DNA from: Tritrichomonas musculus
Taxonomy: Eukaryota > Parabasalia > Tritrichomonadida > Tritrichomonadidae
Direction: 5' to 3'
Length of the DNA stretch: 64,000 bases
Assembly (NCBI GenBank): GCA_039105265.1
Contig: JAPFFF010000001.1
Location: 5,208,001-5,272,000 of the forward strand
The stretch's first letter is position 1, and each line of letters starts with the position of its first letter. Of the stretch, positions 19,073 through 30,117 are shown piece by piece. The notes under the pieces were generated by a model, which made no database searches, was not told the origin of the DNA, and saw only the letters and a program-made list of their open reading frames with translations. The translations under genes and the position numbers were made by a program.

Positions 19073-19947
19073 ATAATTCGTTTATTAATGCTTTCAAAAA
19101 GTTGCAATAAGCAAATTAGAAAAAAAGCTAGGCATAAGCTTCAAAAAAGAAAAAAATAAAAGGGAAATAAAATCTTGAAGAAAAAGGATCAAATAACTTC
19201 AAGAATCTGAGACCATCAAGAACAAGGAACCAAAGAAAAAAAATTCAATTAATTAAGAGGGGACGAGTATTAATTGAATTAGGAACGATCAACAATTGAG
19301 AACAAAATGATCGACTTCCGAATGGATCTCTAGGGCATCCATCCGTTGAGGCTCTCGACTACAGTCCATAGCTTCTGGTAGCGGCTCTCGACTACAGTCC
19401 TTAGCTGCTGGTAGAGGCTCTCGACTTAATGTCCTTAGCTTCACTCTTCAGGGCCCGGAAGAGATAAGAATCATCAAGTGGCCTCAGTAAAAGAGGGCGA
19501 CTCCAATAACAAAGAGAGTAAATTTACTTCGATCTGAGCTATGTATAGTCTATAAATAACGTATAATACTGCAAACTAAAAGATGTAAAATAGAGTCAAA
19601 AAAGACAGTATGATCGAAGGAATCTGAATAAACGAACTGAGGAGGAGAAATAAAATAGCATAAGAGTAAAAAAGAGAAGTTTTGGTTAAAGAATATATAT
19701 CTGATCGAATGACAAGTATAACGTTAAGAGCTGAGATTGAGAAATTGTAATGTGCAAAAGTAGTAAAACTGAGTGATATATCGAGTGGTCGGACATTGTG
19801 ATAAGTGTTCTAATATAATTGAAATCAGTTTTGAAAATTTTGAGAAAACTCGAAAAGAGTGGTATCAATCGACTCAGCAGAAGGTGCTGATCACGAATAT
19901 GTAGTTAAAGTTAACCAAAACCTCGAAAATAAAAATGAAAAAAAAAT
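19073..19947 (-). mobile_element. ORF-less tRNA-Asn-targeted unit (875 bp, with 33-bp repeats)
   Basis: Target repeats on both sides. Near the 3' end it carries the AAAGCT-AGGCATA-AGCTT hairpin and CTTGAAG/CTTCAAG stems, like the 1059-bp unit, while its middle and 5' end resemble the 850-bp units, so it is itself a mosaic. It differs from the rest by three 33-bp tandem repeats at 19350-19442. Matched by the unit at 28251-29125. Confidence 0.8.
19350..19442 (-). repeat. 33-bp tandem repeat, about 3 copies
   Basis: Copies begin with GGCTCTCGACT at 19350, 19383 and 19416. Duplicated at 28528-28620. They sit between the ATGGAT/ATCCAT and CTCTTC/GAAGAG stems of the unit. Confidence 0.8.
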
Positions 19948-19961
19948 CTCCTCCCGTGTGG
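19948..19961 (-). repeat. Target-site repeat, junction 6
   Basis: The 14-bp tRNA-Asn 3' end between two adjacent ORF-less units. Confidence 0.9.
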
Positions 19962-20820
19962 TTTGTTTATTAAAAGCGGTTAGAAATGCATAAAAGCAAA
20001 AAGGAAGCGAAAGTTCGCAAAACTTTCAATCAAAAAAGCAATTTTGTAAGAAAAAAAGGTATGCTTAAACCTTTAAAGTGAGACCAACTTGAACATAAGG
20101 AGCAACAGAACAATTAAAAAAATATTCAATTAATTGAGAGGGAACGAGTATTAATTGAATAATGAACGATCAACAATTGAAAGCCATATGATCGTCGTCT
20201 GAATGGATCTCATGGGCATCCATCCGTTGAGTCTATAGACGCATTGAGCCATAGCAACTTAAATAGGATATAAATATCCGTCAAAGTTTAATCGGCAGCC
20301 GTCAAGCACTCTTGAGGGCCCGGAAGAGATAAGAATCATCAAGTGGCCTCGTAAAAAAAAATGACTCCGTAAACATTTATTTTACTTCGATCTGTACAAA
20401 GGATAAATAAAATAGCATAAAAGTATAACGCTGATAAATGAGGCGATGAGAAAAATTGAATAAGGATGTAAGGAGTCTGAGAACAGCGTGATCGAAGGAA
20501 TAAACGACATGAGAGTGAGGAGAATAATAGCATAAGAGTAAAAGAATGAGATTTTGGTTAAAGAATATATCTCTGATCGAATGACAAGTATAACGTTAAG
20601 AGCTGAGATTGATAAATTGTAATGAACTAAGGTAGTATAACTGAGTGATATATCGAGTGGTCGGACTTTGTGATATGAGTTCTAATATAATTGAAATCAG
20701 TTTTGAAAATTTTGAGAAAAGTCGAGAAGAGTGGTATCAATCGACTCAGTAGAAGGTGCTGATCACGAATATGTAGCTAGAGTTAACCAAAACCTCGAAA
20801 ATAAAAAGATGAAAAAAAAT
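19962..20820 (-). mobile_element. ORF-less tRNA-Asn-targeted unit (859 bp)
   Basis: Target repeats on both sides. The 3' module (TTTGTTTATTAAAAGCGG on the plus strand) matches the 850-bp units at 2877 and 37080, but the middle (about 20350-20510) is different, so it is another recombinant. It includes GGATAT-AA-ATATCC in place of the uninterrupted palindrome of the 850-bp units. Matched by 29140-29998. Confidence 0.8.
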
Positions 20821-20834
20821 CTCCTCCCGTGTGG
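20821..20834 (-). repeat. Target-site repeat, junction 7
   Basis: The 14-bp tRNA-Asn 3' end that marks the boundary between the two copies of the three-unit block. Confidence 0.9.
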
Positions 20835-20939
20835 TAAATTCGTTTATTAATCATTAGAGTAAGTATAAAATACTAATAAACGAGAGTGATGATTCACTCA
20901 CAATAAAATAAAAGGGGCGGGCCCCAATAAAAAATCTGC

Positions 20940-23900
20940 CTAAAATTCAGAAGAGGAGTGTTGGACTCCCTCCTCTTCGGTAGCGGAGGCAGGGTCGGCA
21001 CCTTGAGTTTGGTTCCATAGTGGGGTGGTGCCTGGATTTTCCAGTACGTCAGTTTCATCATCAGTAGTGTCAAGCTCAGACGGGGGGCCCGACCTGTCAA
21101 CATCCGCACTTGCATCAATGAGTTCCCGCCATTCTTCGTCGTCCAGGATGTTGACAGGGTTGTACTCATCGTCTGCGGACTCCCCGTCGGTAACATTGGA
21201 GCTAGTATCATTGAGATCATTAGAATCATCGTCACCATCAGTATCAAGAACATTAACATTTTCAACATCGTTATCATAATCGTTACCATTATCGTTATCG
21301 TTATCGTTATCTTCATCTTCATTGTTGTCGTTAACCCTCTTCTTAATCTTAGTATCAATGTACAATATCATAGATTCCCGTAAAGCGGCTGCTACCATCC
21401 TCCCTGCAAGTTTGAGTGCGTCTTTGGTCGTGACTGTCATTTTCTTGAGTTCATTGATGGTGTCATCGGGTATTGCACCGAGGGAGGAGACAATGAACAC
21501 AAATAGCGACACATTGCAGTTCAACTGGTTTTTGCAATCATCGACGAGCTTCTGGTACTTGTTCAACTTCTCTCTACGTCGTATGACTAAGGTGGATTCA
21601 TCATCATCGCCAGATAACATTCCGTATGGGATGGTGAATTCAGCTATCTTCAGCTGGTCACCGTCCCACCACCATACATCTGGTCTGAGAGAAGCAGAGT
21701 CACCAGTGATGTGTTCGTTGCTGCGTCCACGAACACTTTGGTTACAATGCACGATGACTCTCTTCTTTTCGGTAAGGTACTTGCAAAGTACCTTGACAAC
21801 TTCGTCGTGTCTCTTTGTGAATTTGTGTTTGCACCGCTTGCACCCGTTTAAGATGTGATTGAGAGTTTCAATCTGTCCACAACGAGTGCAACGGTTACTC
21901 ATTTGAGGGTTTCTGTGAGCAGCAAGTGATGCTGTCATGAGCGTATTCGTACGTGCTTTGATAGCGAATCTGACAACAGAGTCCGCCATCAAAGCATTGG
22001 GCTTCATGAAGTAGTTGCTCAATGGTGAGTTTTTCAATGTCGTGAATGTATGTCCTCTCATCTTGTGCTGACAAAGATCTGAATAGTAACGGTCACTCAT
22101 GACTTTCATGATGTGTTTAACAACATTAGAGGTGTTAACATCAAATGTGACATTACTATTCAGATCTTTGAGCGTAAACATATCATCTTTGAGTATCAGA
22201 CCCATGTTAGCGTCGTGCAAAGCTTTAACACATCGGGCTAAGATGTTCGACGTCCCGCGGTTACGCTTTGCATCTAACGCACCATTGTCTTTAACTTTCA
22301 GGTGCAAGAACGGTGAAGTCAAGTCGATGGTAGCATCCCTGAAGATGATCTCGGCTTCATCAGAAGCCTTGACCATATCACGGATGCTTTTATCGTTAGA
22401 CTCCATCAAGGCAATGTAGAGTCTGATAGTGAGAGCTTTCTGGCGATCTGTGAGTTTCTGTATGTAAAGACCGCCATCGTTTTTCGTCGTGTAGAACCAG
22501 GCGGTTGGAATACCAGCAGCACCGATCATTTTGGACAGCCTGCCCCGAATGAGTTCATCTAAGCGACTGAGGCAATTTGTCGGTGCTGTGTTCGCCATCA
22601 GTTCGTAGTCAATCTTGGGAATCACGAACCGTTTGATGGCGTCAACCGCCTGTGTGAACCGAAGAGCGCTGCCAGTAATTCGAATGACGTCCTTCGTCAT
22701 GTCTTCGATTCGCCGAAAAACGTGATGTTTACGCTGCGAAGATTTGCACGCGATTGGAAGTCCGAGATACGTTGTATTGTTCTGAATGCTGATGTTATCA
22801 ATACGTCCTCCAGCAATGGTGAAGTTGTCGTTCAACACACTGCGAGAACCATTGTGAGCAATGTATGTGAAAGCGTGGCACTTCTTGCAGTTGATCTTCA
22901 TGTCGCCTGCATAACTGCAGAAGTGCTCCACGACCGAAAGCAAGTTCTTCATCCCGACTTCCGAGTCCGAGAACACGATTATGTCATCGGCGTAAGCTTG
23001 AACGGTTGTCGCTGAGTCCAACCAATGATAACCGTCCTCCTTGCAAGCGTTCAACCGCGCGAGGAGAGGTTCGATACAAATGTTGAATAACGTCGGACTC
23101 AGCGGACAACCTTGCTTGACGCCTTTGCGAAAACAGATAGAATTAGATCGTCTGTTGTTGCTGATGATCTTCGTCGAAGAGTCTCTATACGAATTAATAA
23201 TCGTTTTAACAAAAGAAAGATCAAAGCCAATGTCTGTAAGATTCTTTTTAATAAGTTTATGTGGTACGGAACCAAATGCATCAGAAAAGTCGATCGTCGT
23301 GATGTAGAGTGACTTTTGGTTCCGTGCAGCATCGTGTATCATCTCATCAACCACAGTAGCATGCTCAGCCGCTCCAGCTGGAATACGCATGAATCCTTTC
23401 TGACTCGGTGATATGAACCTATGTTTTGAATTCAGCGTTTGAAGCGAGCGGCTGATGTGACACATCAGCATCCGATAAATCGTCGGAGTGATGGTGATAG
23501 GACGCCACGAATGGGCGTCGTCAGGGTCTCCTTTCTTAAACAACATGACGGTTTTGTTCATTTTCAACACCTCCGGAAAGAGACCCGTGTCAAGCATGCA
23601 ACACAACACATTCTTGATGATCGTCGCCGTGACACTCCCGCCAACCTTCCACACACCATTTGAAATGCCGTCGCATCCGACGGCAGACAGATTGGATCTC
23701 GATCTGACCGCTTTGAGAATAGCTTCTTCGTTGAGGATGAGTGATTTGAGTTCATCAGAATTATTCGATGAAATTCTGCGCTGAAGAGTGTAAACACCAT
23801 CTGGGTCATCCCCGAGAGCAGCAGCATCGCTCCACGAGGACCCGTACACGTTCTCGAAATCTTCGACTGGGACGACACATTCCGGTGTGTCGTCGTTCAA

Positions 23901-26900
23901 CACGAACCAGTCGAGTGTACGTTTGGCGTCTTCAGCGTAGAATTTCTGAAGGAACTTCTTGTAGCCAAGCGAGGAAGGAGAGTTGTTGAGAATCTCCAAT
24001 TCCTCTAGCTTGGCACGTATGAATTTCATCCTTTCATCGTAATGCTCATCGTAAATCAAACCATCAATTGAGTCCAAGTCACCACTCCCAAGAAGTTGAG
24101 AGAACTCCAAAGGAGCCTGTGACAGAAAGCGAACAAGCTTCTCTTTGATGTCTGCGATGACATTACGTTGAGGTTGATCGAGATCTTCATCAGTGATGTG
24201 AATGCGGGAATGCAGAAGTTCAATACCAGCGATGAATTTGGAGGCCGACTTCATCTGAATCGGTGTCTCCAAGGAATGCGGGCGACGAATCTTATCTGAA
24301 CCTCTCCGTGCCGAACGAACGAACTTCCTAATCGACTTCCGTAGAATGAGAATGATTTTCGAAATCATCCCTTCGCAGAGAAGCATTCGGCTGCTCTTTT
24401 CCAAAGAGTCAGAGAGGTTAATAGCTTCATTATACCAATTGAGAACATCCTTGACTTCACTGTTAAACACTTCTTCGAACTTTTTCCTGTGCTTCGCTAA
24501 ACGGTCACCCCACAGCTTCGGGAGGTGCACGAAATCATCATCTTCCTTCATGCACCTCGACTTCCAATTCTCAGCTTTGGACAGGCAACTCTCAATGTCC
24601 ACGATCGAAGCTGAATTTGAATGACCAGGATGTACATCACTTTGAATGACTTCGCCATCACTTGAAGAAGAGACTGAGTGCAAGCGTGCTTCTGGCATTC
24701 TCTCATTGGCTGGAATGGAACCAGCCTGACGTCTGCGTCAGCGGTTATCCTCTGCACGACGTCGATCTTCCATCACTTGGAGGTCAACAGACTCATCTGA
24801 CCTCGCCTGCACAGGATTCAATCTTTCTTCTTCCTGTAAAATCCTATTTTCCATTCTGACACTTTTTTCTTTGTCAAGGTCAGAATTGGCCTCACGAATC
24901 TCATCGTCATCGGTATCGGGTGAAAACCACTTGGTAGAAATACTCACCTCGAATGATTGCAAACGATGACCTTCAACGTTGGATGCTGGATGAGATCTGT
25001 TAGAGTGTTGCTTGACAGTGACTTTGTCTTTTCCAATGAAGTCACTGCAAGTTGAACACATCGAACCACGCAGATCATGAAAGACATCCCGTGTTGCAAG
25101 TAAACATCTGCATCTTCTAGCATGCAGGATGTTCATTGCCCAGAAAACACCCACTTCTCTTTTGAGAGCTTCAAGATCCTGATGAGCCGAACCGATATGG
25201 CTGCTCAACGAATTCGCCCGACTCACAAGATAGTTACAGTCACTCACAGGACAAACGTAAATGGTCCGATAATGTGGAGCATCTGCCGGAAGATGAGGCG
25301 AGTCAATCTTCCATCTTAACTTACGACCAATTATGTATTCAAAAGCCGCCTGTTCAATTGGAACCCCATTCGTTACATGCAGCGACCTCAGGTGGAATGA
25401 TAACGAGGCACATGTAGGGAACGTTTTGTCGCAACAAGGGCAATAAAACTGCCCAACACCCAACCATCTACACTTCTGATACATCAGAAGGACGATAGGA
25501 ACATTTACATCAACAACATCAGCGAAAGGAGACATGTCAATATTACCAACCTGAAGTTGGTCGATGAGCGAGGTCAATTCTGCTTTAGAATTGATTTTGG
25601 ACAGCTCATCCACAATCCATTCAATAGAAATCCTATCGTCCCTTGACGGTGAAGAACATCCATCATTACTACCGTTGCGATCATCATCATCAGAGTGATC
25701 GGTGCGTTCTGATTGAGAACGCACCTCGGAGAAGTCTTCTGCACCACTAATAGTACTACTCGTACTAGTGGATGAAGTCTGTGTGCCTAATGAATTGCTT
25801 CGAGAGTCAGAGGATGAATTGAATGATGAGTGATCACCTGCGAGAGTAAATAAAGGGACCACCTTCTCATTGAACTCGAAGACGAACTTAGGCACTTCGA
25901 TGACGGAAGTGATGACTTTCTCCTTCGTGACTACTTGATGATGATCGATGTGAGCAGTTGACGTGACAACCCGATCGTCGACGCCAACAGCGTGATGAGT
26001 GATGTGAGCCGTTGACGTGACGGTTTGGTTGTCAACGTCAACGTTGTGGTGAGCGACGTGAGCTGTTGACGTGACAGTCTGATTGTCAACGTCAACAGCA
26101 TGATGAGCGACGTGAGCTGTTGACTTGACAATCAGATTGTCAACGTCAACAGCATGATGAGCGACGTGAGCTGTTGACGTGACAGTCTGATTGTCAACGT
26201 CAACAGCGTGATGAGCGACGTGAGCTGTTGACTTGACAATCTGATTGTCAACGTCAACAGTGTGATGAGCGACGTGAGCTGTTGACTTGACAATCTGATT
26301 GTCAACGTCAACAGTGTGATGAGCGACGTGAGCTGTTGACGTGACAGTCTGATTGTCAACGTCAACAGCGTGATGAGCGACGTGAGCTGTTGACTTGACA
26401 ATCTGATTGTCAACGTCAACAGTGTGATGAGCGACGTGAGCTGTTGACTTGACAATCTGATTGTCAACGTCAACAGTGTGATGAGCGACGTGAGCTGTTG
26501 ACGTGACAGTCTGATTGTCAACGTCAACAGCATGATGAGCGACGTGAGCTGTTGACTTGACAATCAGATTGTCAACGTCAACAGCGTGATGAGCGACGTG
26601 AGCTGTTGACGTGACAGTCTGATTGTCAACGTCAACAGCGTGATGAGCGACGTGAGCTGTTGACTTGACAATCTGATTGTCAACGTCAACAGTGTGATGA
26701 GCGACGTGAGCTGTTGACTTGACAATCTGATTGTCAACGTCAACAGCGTGATGAGCGACGTGAGCTGTTGACTTGACAATCTGATTGTCAACGTCAACAG
26801 CGTGATGAGCGACGTGAGCTGTTGACTTGACAGTCTGATTGTCAACGTCAACAGCGTGATGAGCGACGTGAGCTGTTGACTTGACAGACTGATTGTCAAT

Positions 26901-28214
26901 GTCAACAGCGTGATGAGCGACGTGAGCTGTTGACTTGACAGTCTGATTGTCAACGTCAACAGCGTGATGAGCGACGTGAGCTGTTGACTTGACAATCTGA
27001 TTGTCAACGTCAACAGCATGATTAGCAACAGATTCAACATTGTGAGTATCAGCACTCACAACATGGTTGTTCTCAAACGTGTTTGAGTCAGCAGGTTGAG
27101 AGATGGCACCAGCTGATTGACTACTAATATTAGCTGCTGAGTTTGGTGAGTAAGAATTAACAATATCACGCGTATCAATGTGCTGCGAAGAAAGGAAATA
27201 AAAGTTATTATTATTGATGTAACTCCATGACATGTGATGTGAAATGTCGGTGAAGTGAGATGTGTTGCACCCGATGTTGCATGTTCCTGAGAGAAAGAGC
27301 GAATTAACGATGTTGGACACATGCGAAACAAACGGGGAACATTTTGAGTGAAAATTGAATGGAACCGTTCGAATGCTAGACGAAGGAACGAAAGAATAGG
27401 GATCAAAAGCATTTAAACGAAGTTCTTCATCCGTTGATGGGATTGCTGGTCGATTCCTGTCGAATTTTGGTTGCTCATCGGAAATGATCAATTGTCCTCG
27501 AGCAACCAGAATTCCTTCGGATGACTTCTCATTCATATTATAAGCAAGAGGACAACGAGAAATCAATGAAGGATCGCACGTAACAACGATCCATGATGGG
27601 TTAGGAACTCCATCAGAATTCGACGGGTTATAGTGAACACCCGACTGTAAGAGCACTTCTGTCCCTCTAGAAGGATTATTTGAATTGCAGAAAATAGTTT
27701 CAGGTTCCTCAATTTCTTCATCGGAAATTGATATTTGATCACTATTATCACTTTTTTCTGAATCTGAATTAATGTGCTCGAAATTGGTCATATCGTCATC
27801 AGGACACTTGGAAAGTGATTGTGAAGCTGGTCCAACCGGCGGGAGCCGCAGCTTCACATCATCACAAGGATATCTGCTAGTATCTTTTTTGCGGGGTGAG
27901 ATTTGAGTTGCGTATCTTGTTTTATACGAGGAGTCAAGGTCGTCTAGTAGCGAATTGTCTTTGAAAAAGTCGAACTTATTGAGTTTTGGATGATGGGATA
28001 TCTGTTCCCTAGAACAAGGAATCTTAAAACCTCCATCGTATTTGTTATCGGAATGGCAATTGCTGTTGTGAATATGGGTAGGATTGTGACACCTATCGGT
28101 CATGATATCTCGATTATTAAAAAAATTTTCACCGATTTTTTCCGGAGTGGAATCAAACGAATCAGCATCTTCTGCTGATTCCAAAAATCTACTTTTCGTT
28201 GGGTAGATCAACAT
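20940..28214 (-). pseudogene. R2-like retrotransposon ORF, copy D, one nonsense codon
   Basis: The frame runs from the ATG at 28214 for 1158 codons to a TGA at 24738-24740, then continues open in the same frame to 20940. In copy C the matching codon is CGA (Arg), in the Arg-rich stretch after EDNR, so a single CGA-to-TGA transition explains it. The first part holds the conserved N-terminal block, 20 repeats of 18 residues and the three zinc fingers. The second holds the RT (AYADD), CCHC knuckle, RPD-X12-E endonuclease and acidic tail. As read, the product would be a zinc-finger protein without catalytic domains. Confidence 0.9.
25944..27023 (-). repeat. Coding 54-bp repeat array, copy D (20 units)
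   Basis: The longest array of the window. A three-unit pattern (two HHTVDVDNQIVK units followed by one HHAVDVDNQTVT unit) occurs twice in a row here and once in copy C, which pinpoints the 162-bp expansion or contraction. Confidence 0.9.
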
Positions 28215-28236
28215 ATTTGCAAAATAAAAAAAAAAT

Positions 28237-28250
28237 CTCCTCCCGTGTGG
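28237..28250 (-). repeat. Target-site repeat, junction 8
   Basis: The 14-bp tRNA-Asn 3' end between copy D and the 875-bp ORF-less unit; equivalent to junction 5, offset by 9178 bp. Confidence 0.9.
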
Positions 28251-29125
28251 ATAATTCGTTTATTAATGCTTTCAAAAAGTTGCAATAAGCAAATTAGAAA
28301 AAAAGCTAGGCATAAGCTTCAAAAAAGAAAAAAATAAAAGGGAAATAAAATCTTGAAGAAAAAGGATCAAATAACTTCAAGAATCTGAGACCATCAAGAA
28401 CAAGGAACCAAAGAAAAAAAATTCAATTAATTAAGAGGGGACGAGTATTAATTGAATTAGGAACGATCAACAATTGAGAACAAAATGATCGACTTCCGAA
28501 TGGATCTCTAGGGCATCCATCCGTTGAGGCTCTCGACTACAGTCCATAGCTTCTGGTAGCGGCTCTCGACTACAGTCCTTAGCTGCTGGTAGAGGCTCTC
28601 GACTTAATGTCCTTAGCTTCACTCTTCAGGGCCCGGAAGAGATAAGAATCATCAAGTGGCCTCAGTAAAAGAGGGCGACTCCAATAACAAAGAGAGTAAA
28701 TTTACTTCGATCTGAGCTATGTATAGTCTATAAATAACGTATAATACTGCAAACTAAAAGATGTAAAATAGAGTCAAAAAAGACAGTATGATCGAAGGAA
28801 TCTGAATAAACGAACTGAGGAGGAGAAATAAAATAGCATAAGAGTAAAAAAGAGAAGTTTTGGTTAAAGAATATATATCTGATCGAATGACAAGTATAAC
28901 GTTAAGAGCTGAGATTGAGAAATTGTAATGTGCAAAAGTAGTAAAACTGAGTGATATATCGAGTGGTCGGACATTGTGATAAGTGTTCTAATATAATTGA
29001 AATCAGTTTTGAAAATTTTGAGAAAACTCGAAAAGAGTGGTATCAATCGACTCAGCAGAAGGTGCTGATCACGAATATGTAGTTAAAGTTAACCAAAACC
29101 TCGAAAATAAAAATGAAAAAAAAAT
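28251..29125 (-). mobile_element. ORF-less tRNA-Asn-targeted unit (875 bp), duplicate
   Basis: Same length and, as far as read, same sequence as 19073-19947, including the 33-bp repeats (28528-28620). Part of the second copy of the duplicated block. Confidence 0.8.
28528..28620 (-). repeat. 33-bp tandem repeat, about 3 copies (duplicate)
   Basis: Copies begin at 28528, 28561 and 28594 and match those at 19350-19442. Confidence 0.8.
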
Positions 29126-29139
29126 CTCCTCCCGTGTGG
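29126..29139 (-). repeat. Target-site repeat, junction 9
   Basis: The 14-bp tRNA-Asn 3' end between two ORF-less units; equivalent to junction 6. Confidence 0.9.
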
Positions 29140-29998
29140 TTTGTTTATTAAAAGCGGTTAGAAATGCATAAAAGCAAAAAGGAAGCGAAAGTTCGCAAAA
29201 CTTTCAATCAAAAAAGCAATTTTGTAAGAAAAAAAGGTATGCTTAAACCTTTAAAGTGAGACCAACTTGAACATAAGGAGCAACAGAACAATTAAAAAAA
29301 TATTCAATTAATTGAGAGGGAACGAGTATTAATTGAATAATGAACGATCAACAATTGAAAGCCATATGATCGTCGTCTGAATGGATCTCATGGGCATCCA
29401 TCCGTTGAGTCTATAGACGCATTGAGCCATAGCAACTTAAATAGGATATAAATATCCGTCAAAGTTTAATCGGCAGCCGTCAAGCACTCTTGAGGGCCCG
29501 GAAGAGATAAGAATCATCAAGTGGCCTCGTAAAAAAAAATGACTCCGTAAACATTTATTTTACTTCGATCTGTACAAAGGATAAATAAAATAGCATAAAA
29601 GTATAACGCTGATAAATGAGGCGATGAGAAAAATTGAATAAGGATGTAAGGAGTCTGAGAACAGCGTGATCGAAGGAATAAACGACATGAGAGTGAGGAG
29701 AATAATAGCATAAGAGTAAAAGAATGAGATTTTGGTTAAAGAATATATCTCTGATCGAATGACAAGTATAACGTTAAGAGCTGAGATTGATAAATTGTAA
29801 TGAACTAAGGTAGTATAACTGAGTGATATATCGAGTGGTCGGACTTTGTGATATGAGTTCTAATATAATTGAAATCAGTTTTGAAAATTTTGAGAAAAGT
29901 CGAGAAGAGTGGTATCAATCGACTCAGTAGAAGGTGCTGATCACGAATATGTAGCTAGAGTTAACCAAAACCTCGAAAATAAAAAGATGAAAAAAAAT
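29140..29998 (-). mobile_element. ORF-less tRNA-Asn-targeted unit (859 bp), duplicate
   Basis: Same length and layout as 19962-20820. Right-hand member of the duplicated block, directly followed by copy E. Confidence 0.8.
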
Positions 29999-30012
29999 CT
30001 CCTCCCGTGTGG
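29999..30012 (-). repeat. Target-site repeat, junction 10
   Basis: The 14-bp tRNA-Asn 3' end between the duplicated block and copy E. Confidence 0.9.
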
Positions 30013-30117
30013 TAAATTCGTTTATTAATCATTAGAGTAAGTATAAAATACTAATAAACGAGAGTGATGATTCACTCACAATAAAATAAAAGGGGCGGGC
30101 CCCAATAAAAAATCTGC

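Larger units (their letters stand above)
20835..28236 (-). mobile_element. R2-like non-LTR retrotransposon, copy D
   Basis: A 7402-bp unit, nearly identical to copy C apart from three extra 54-bp repeats and the 4 bp missing from C. The 5' stem-loop is at 28159-28183. The frame is interrupted once by a nonsense codon. Confidence 0.87.

Noticed and set aside
16932-27023. CRISPR-like appearance of the 54-bp repeats
   Set aside because: Units are directly adjacent without unique spacers, stay in frame inside a long ORF and encode an 18-residue repeat; the genome is eukaryotic.
11809-29998. The repeated block as a pure assembly artefact
   Set aside because: The two copies differ by a nonsense codon, a 4-bp deletion and three repeat units, so they are distinct sequences; long reads would still be needed for certainty.
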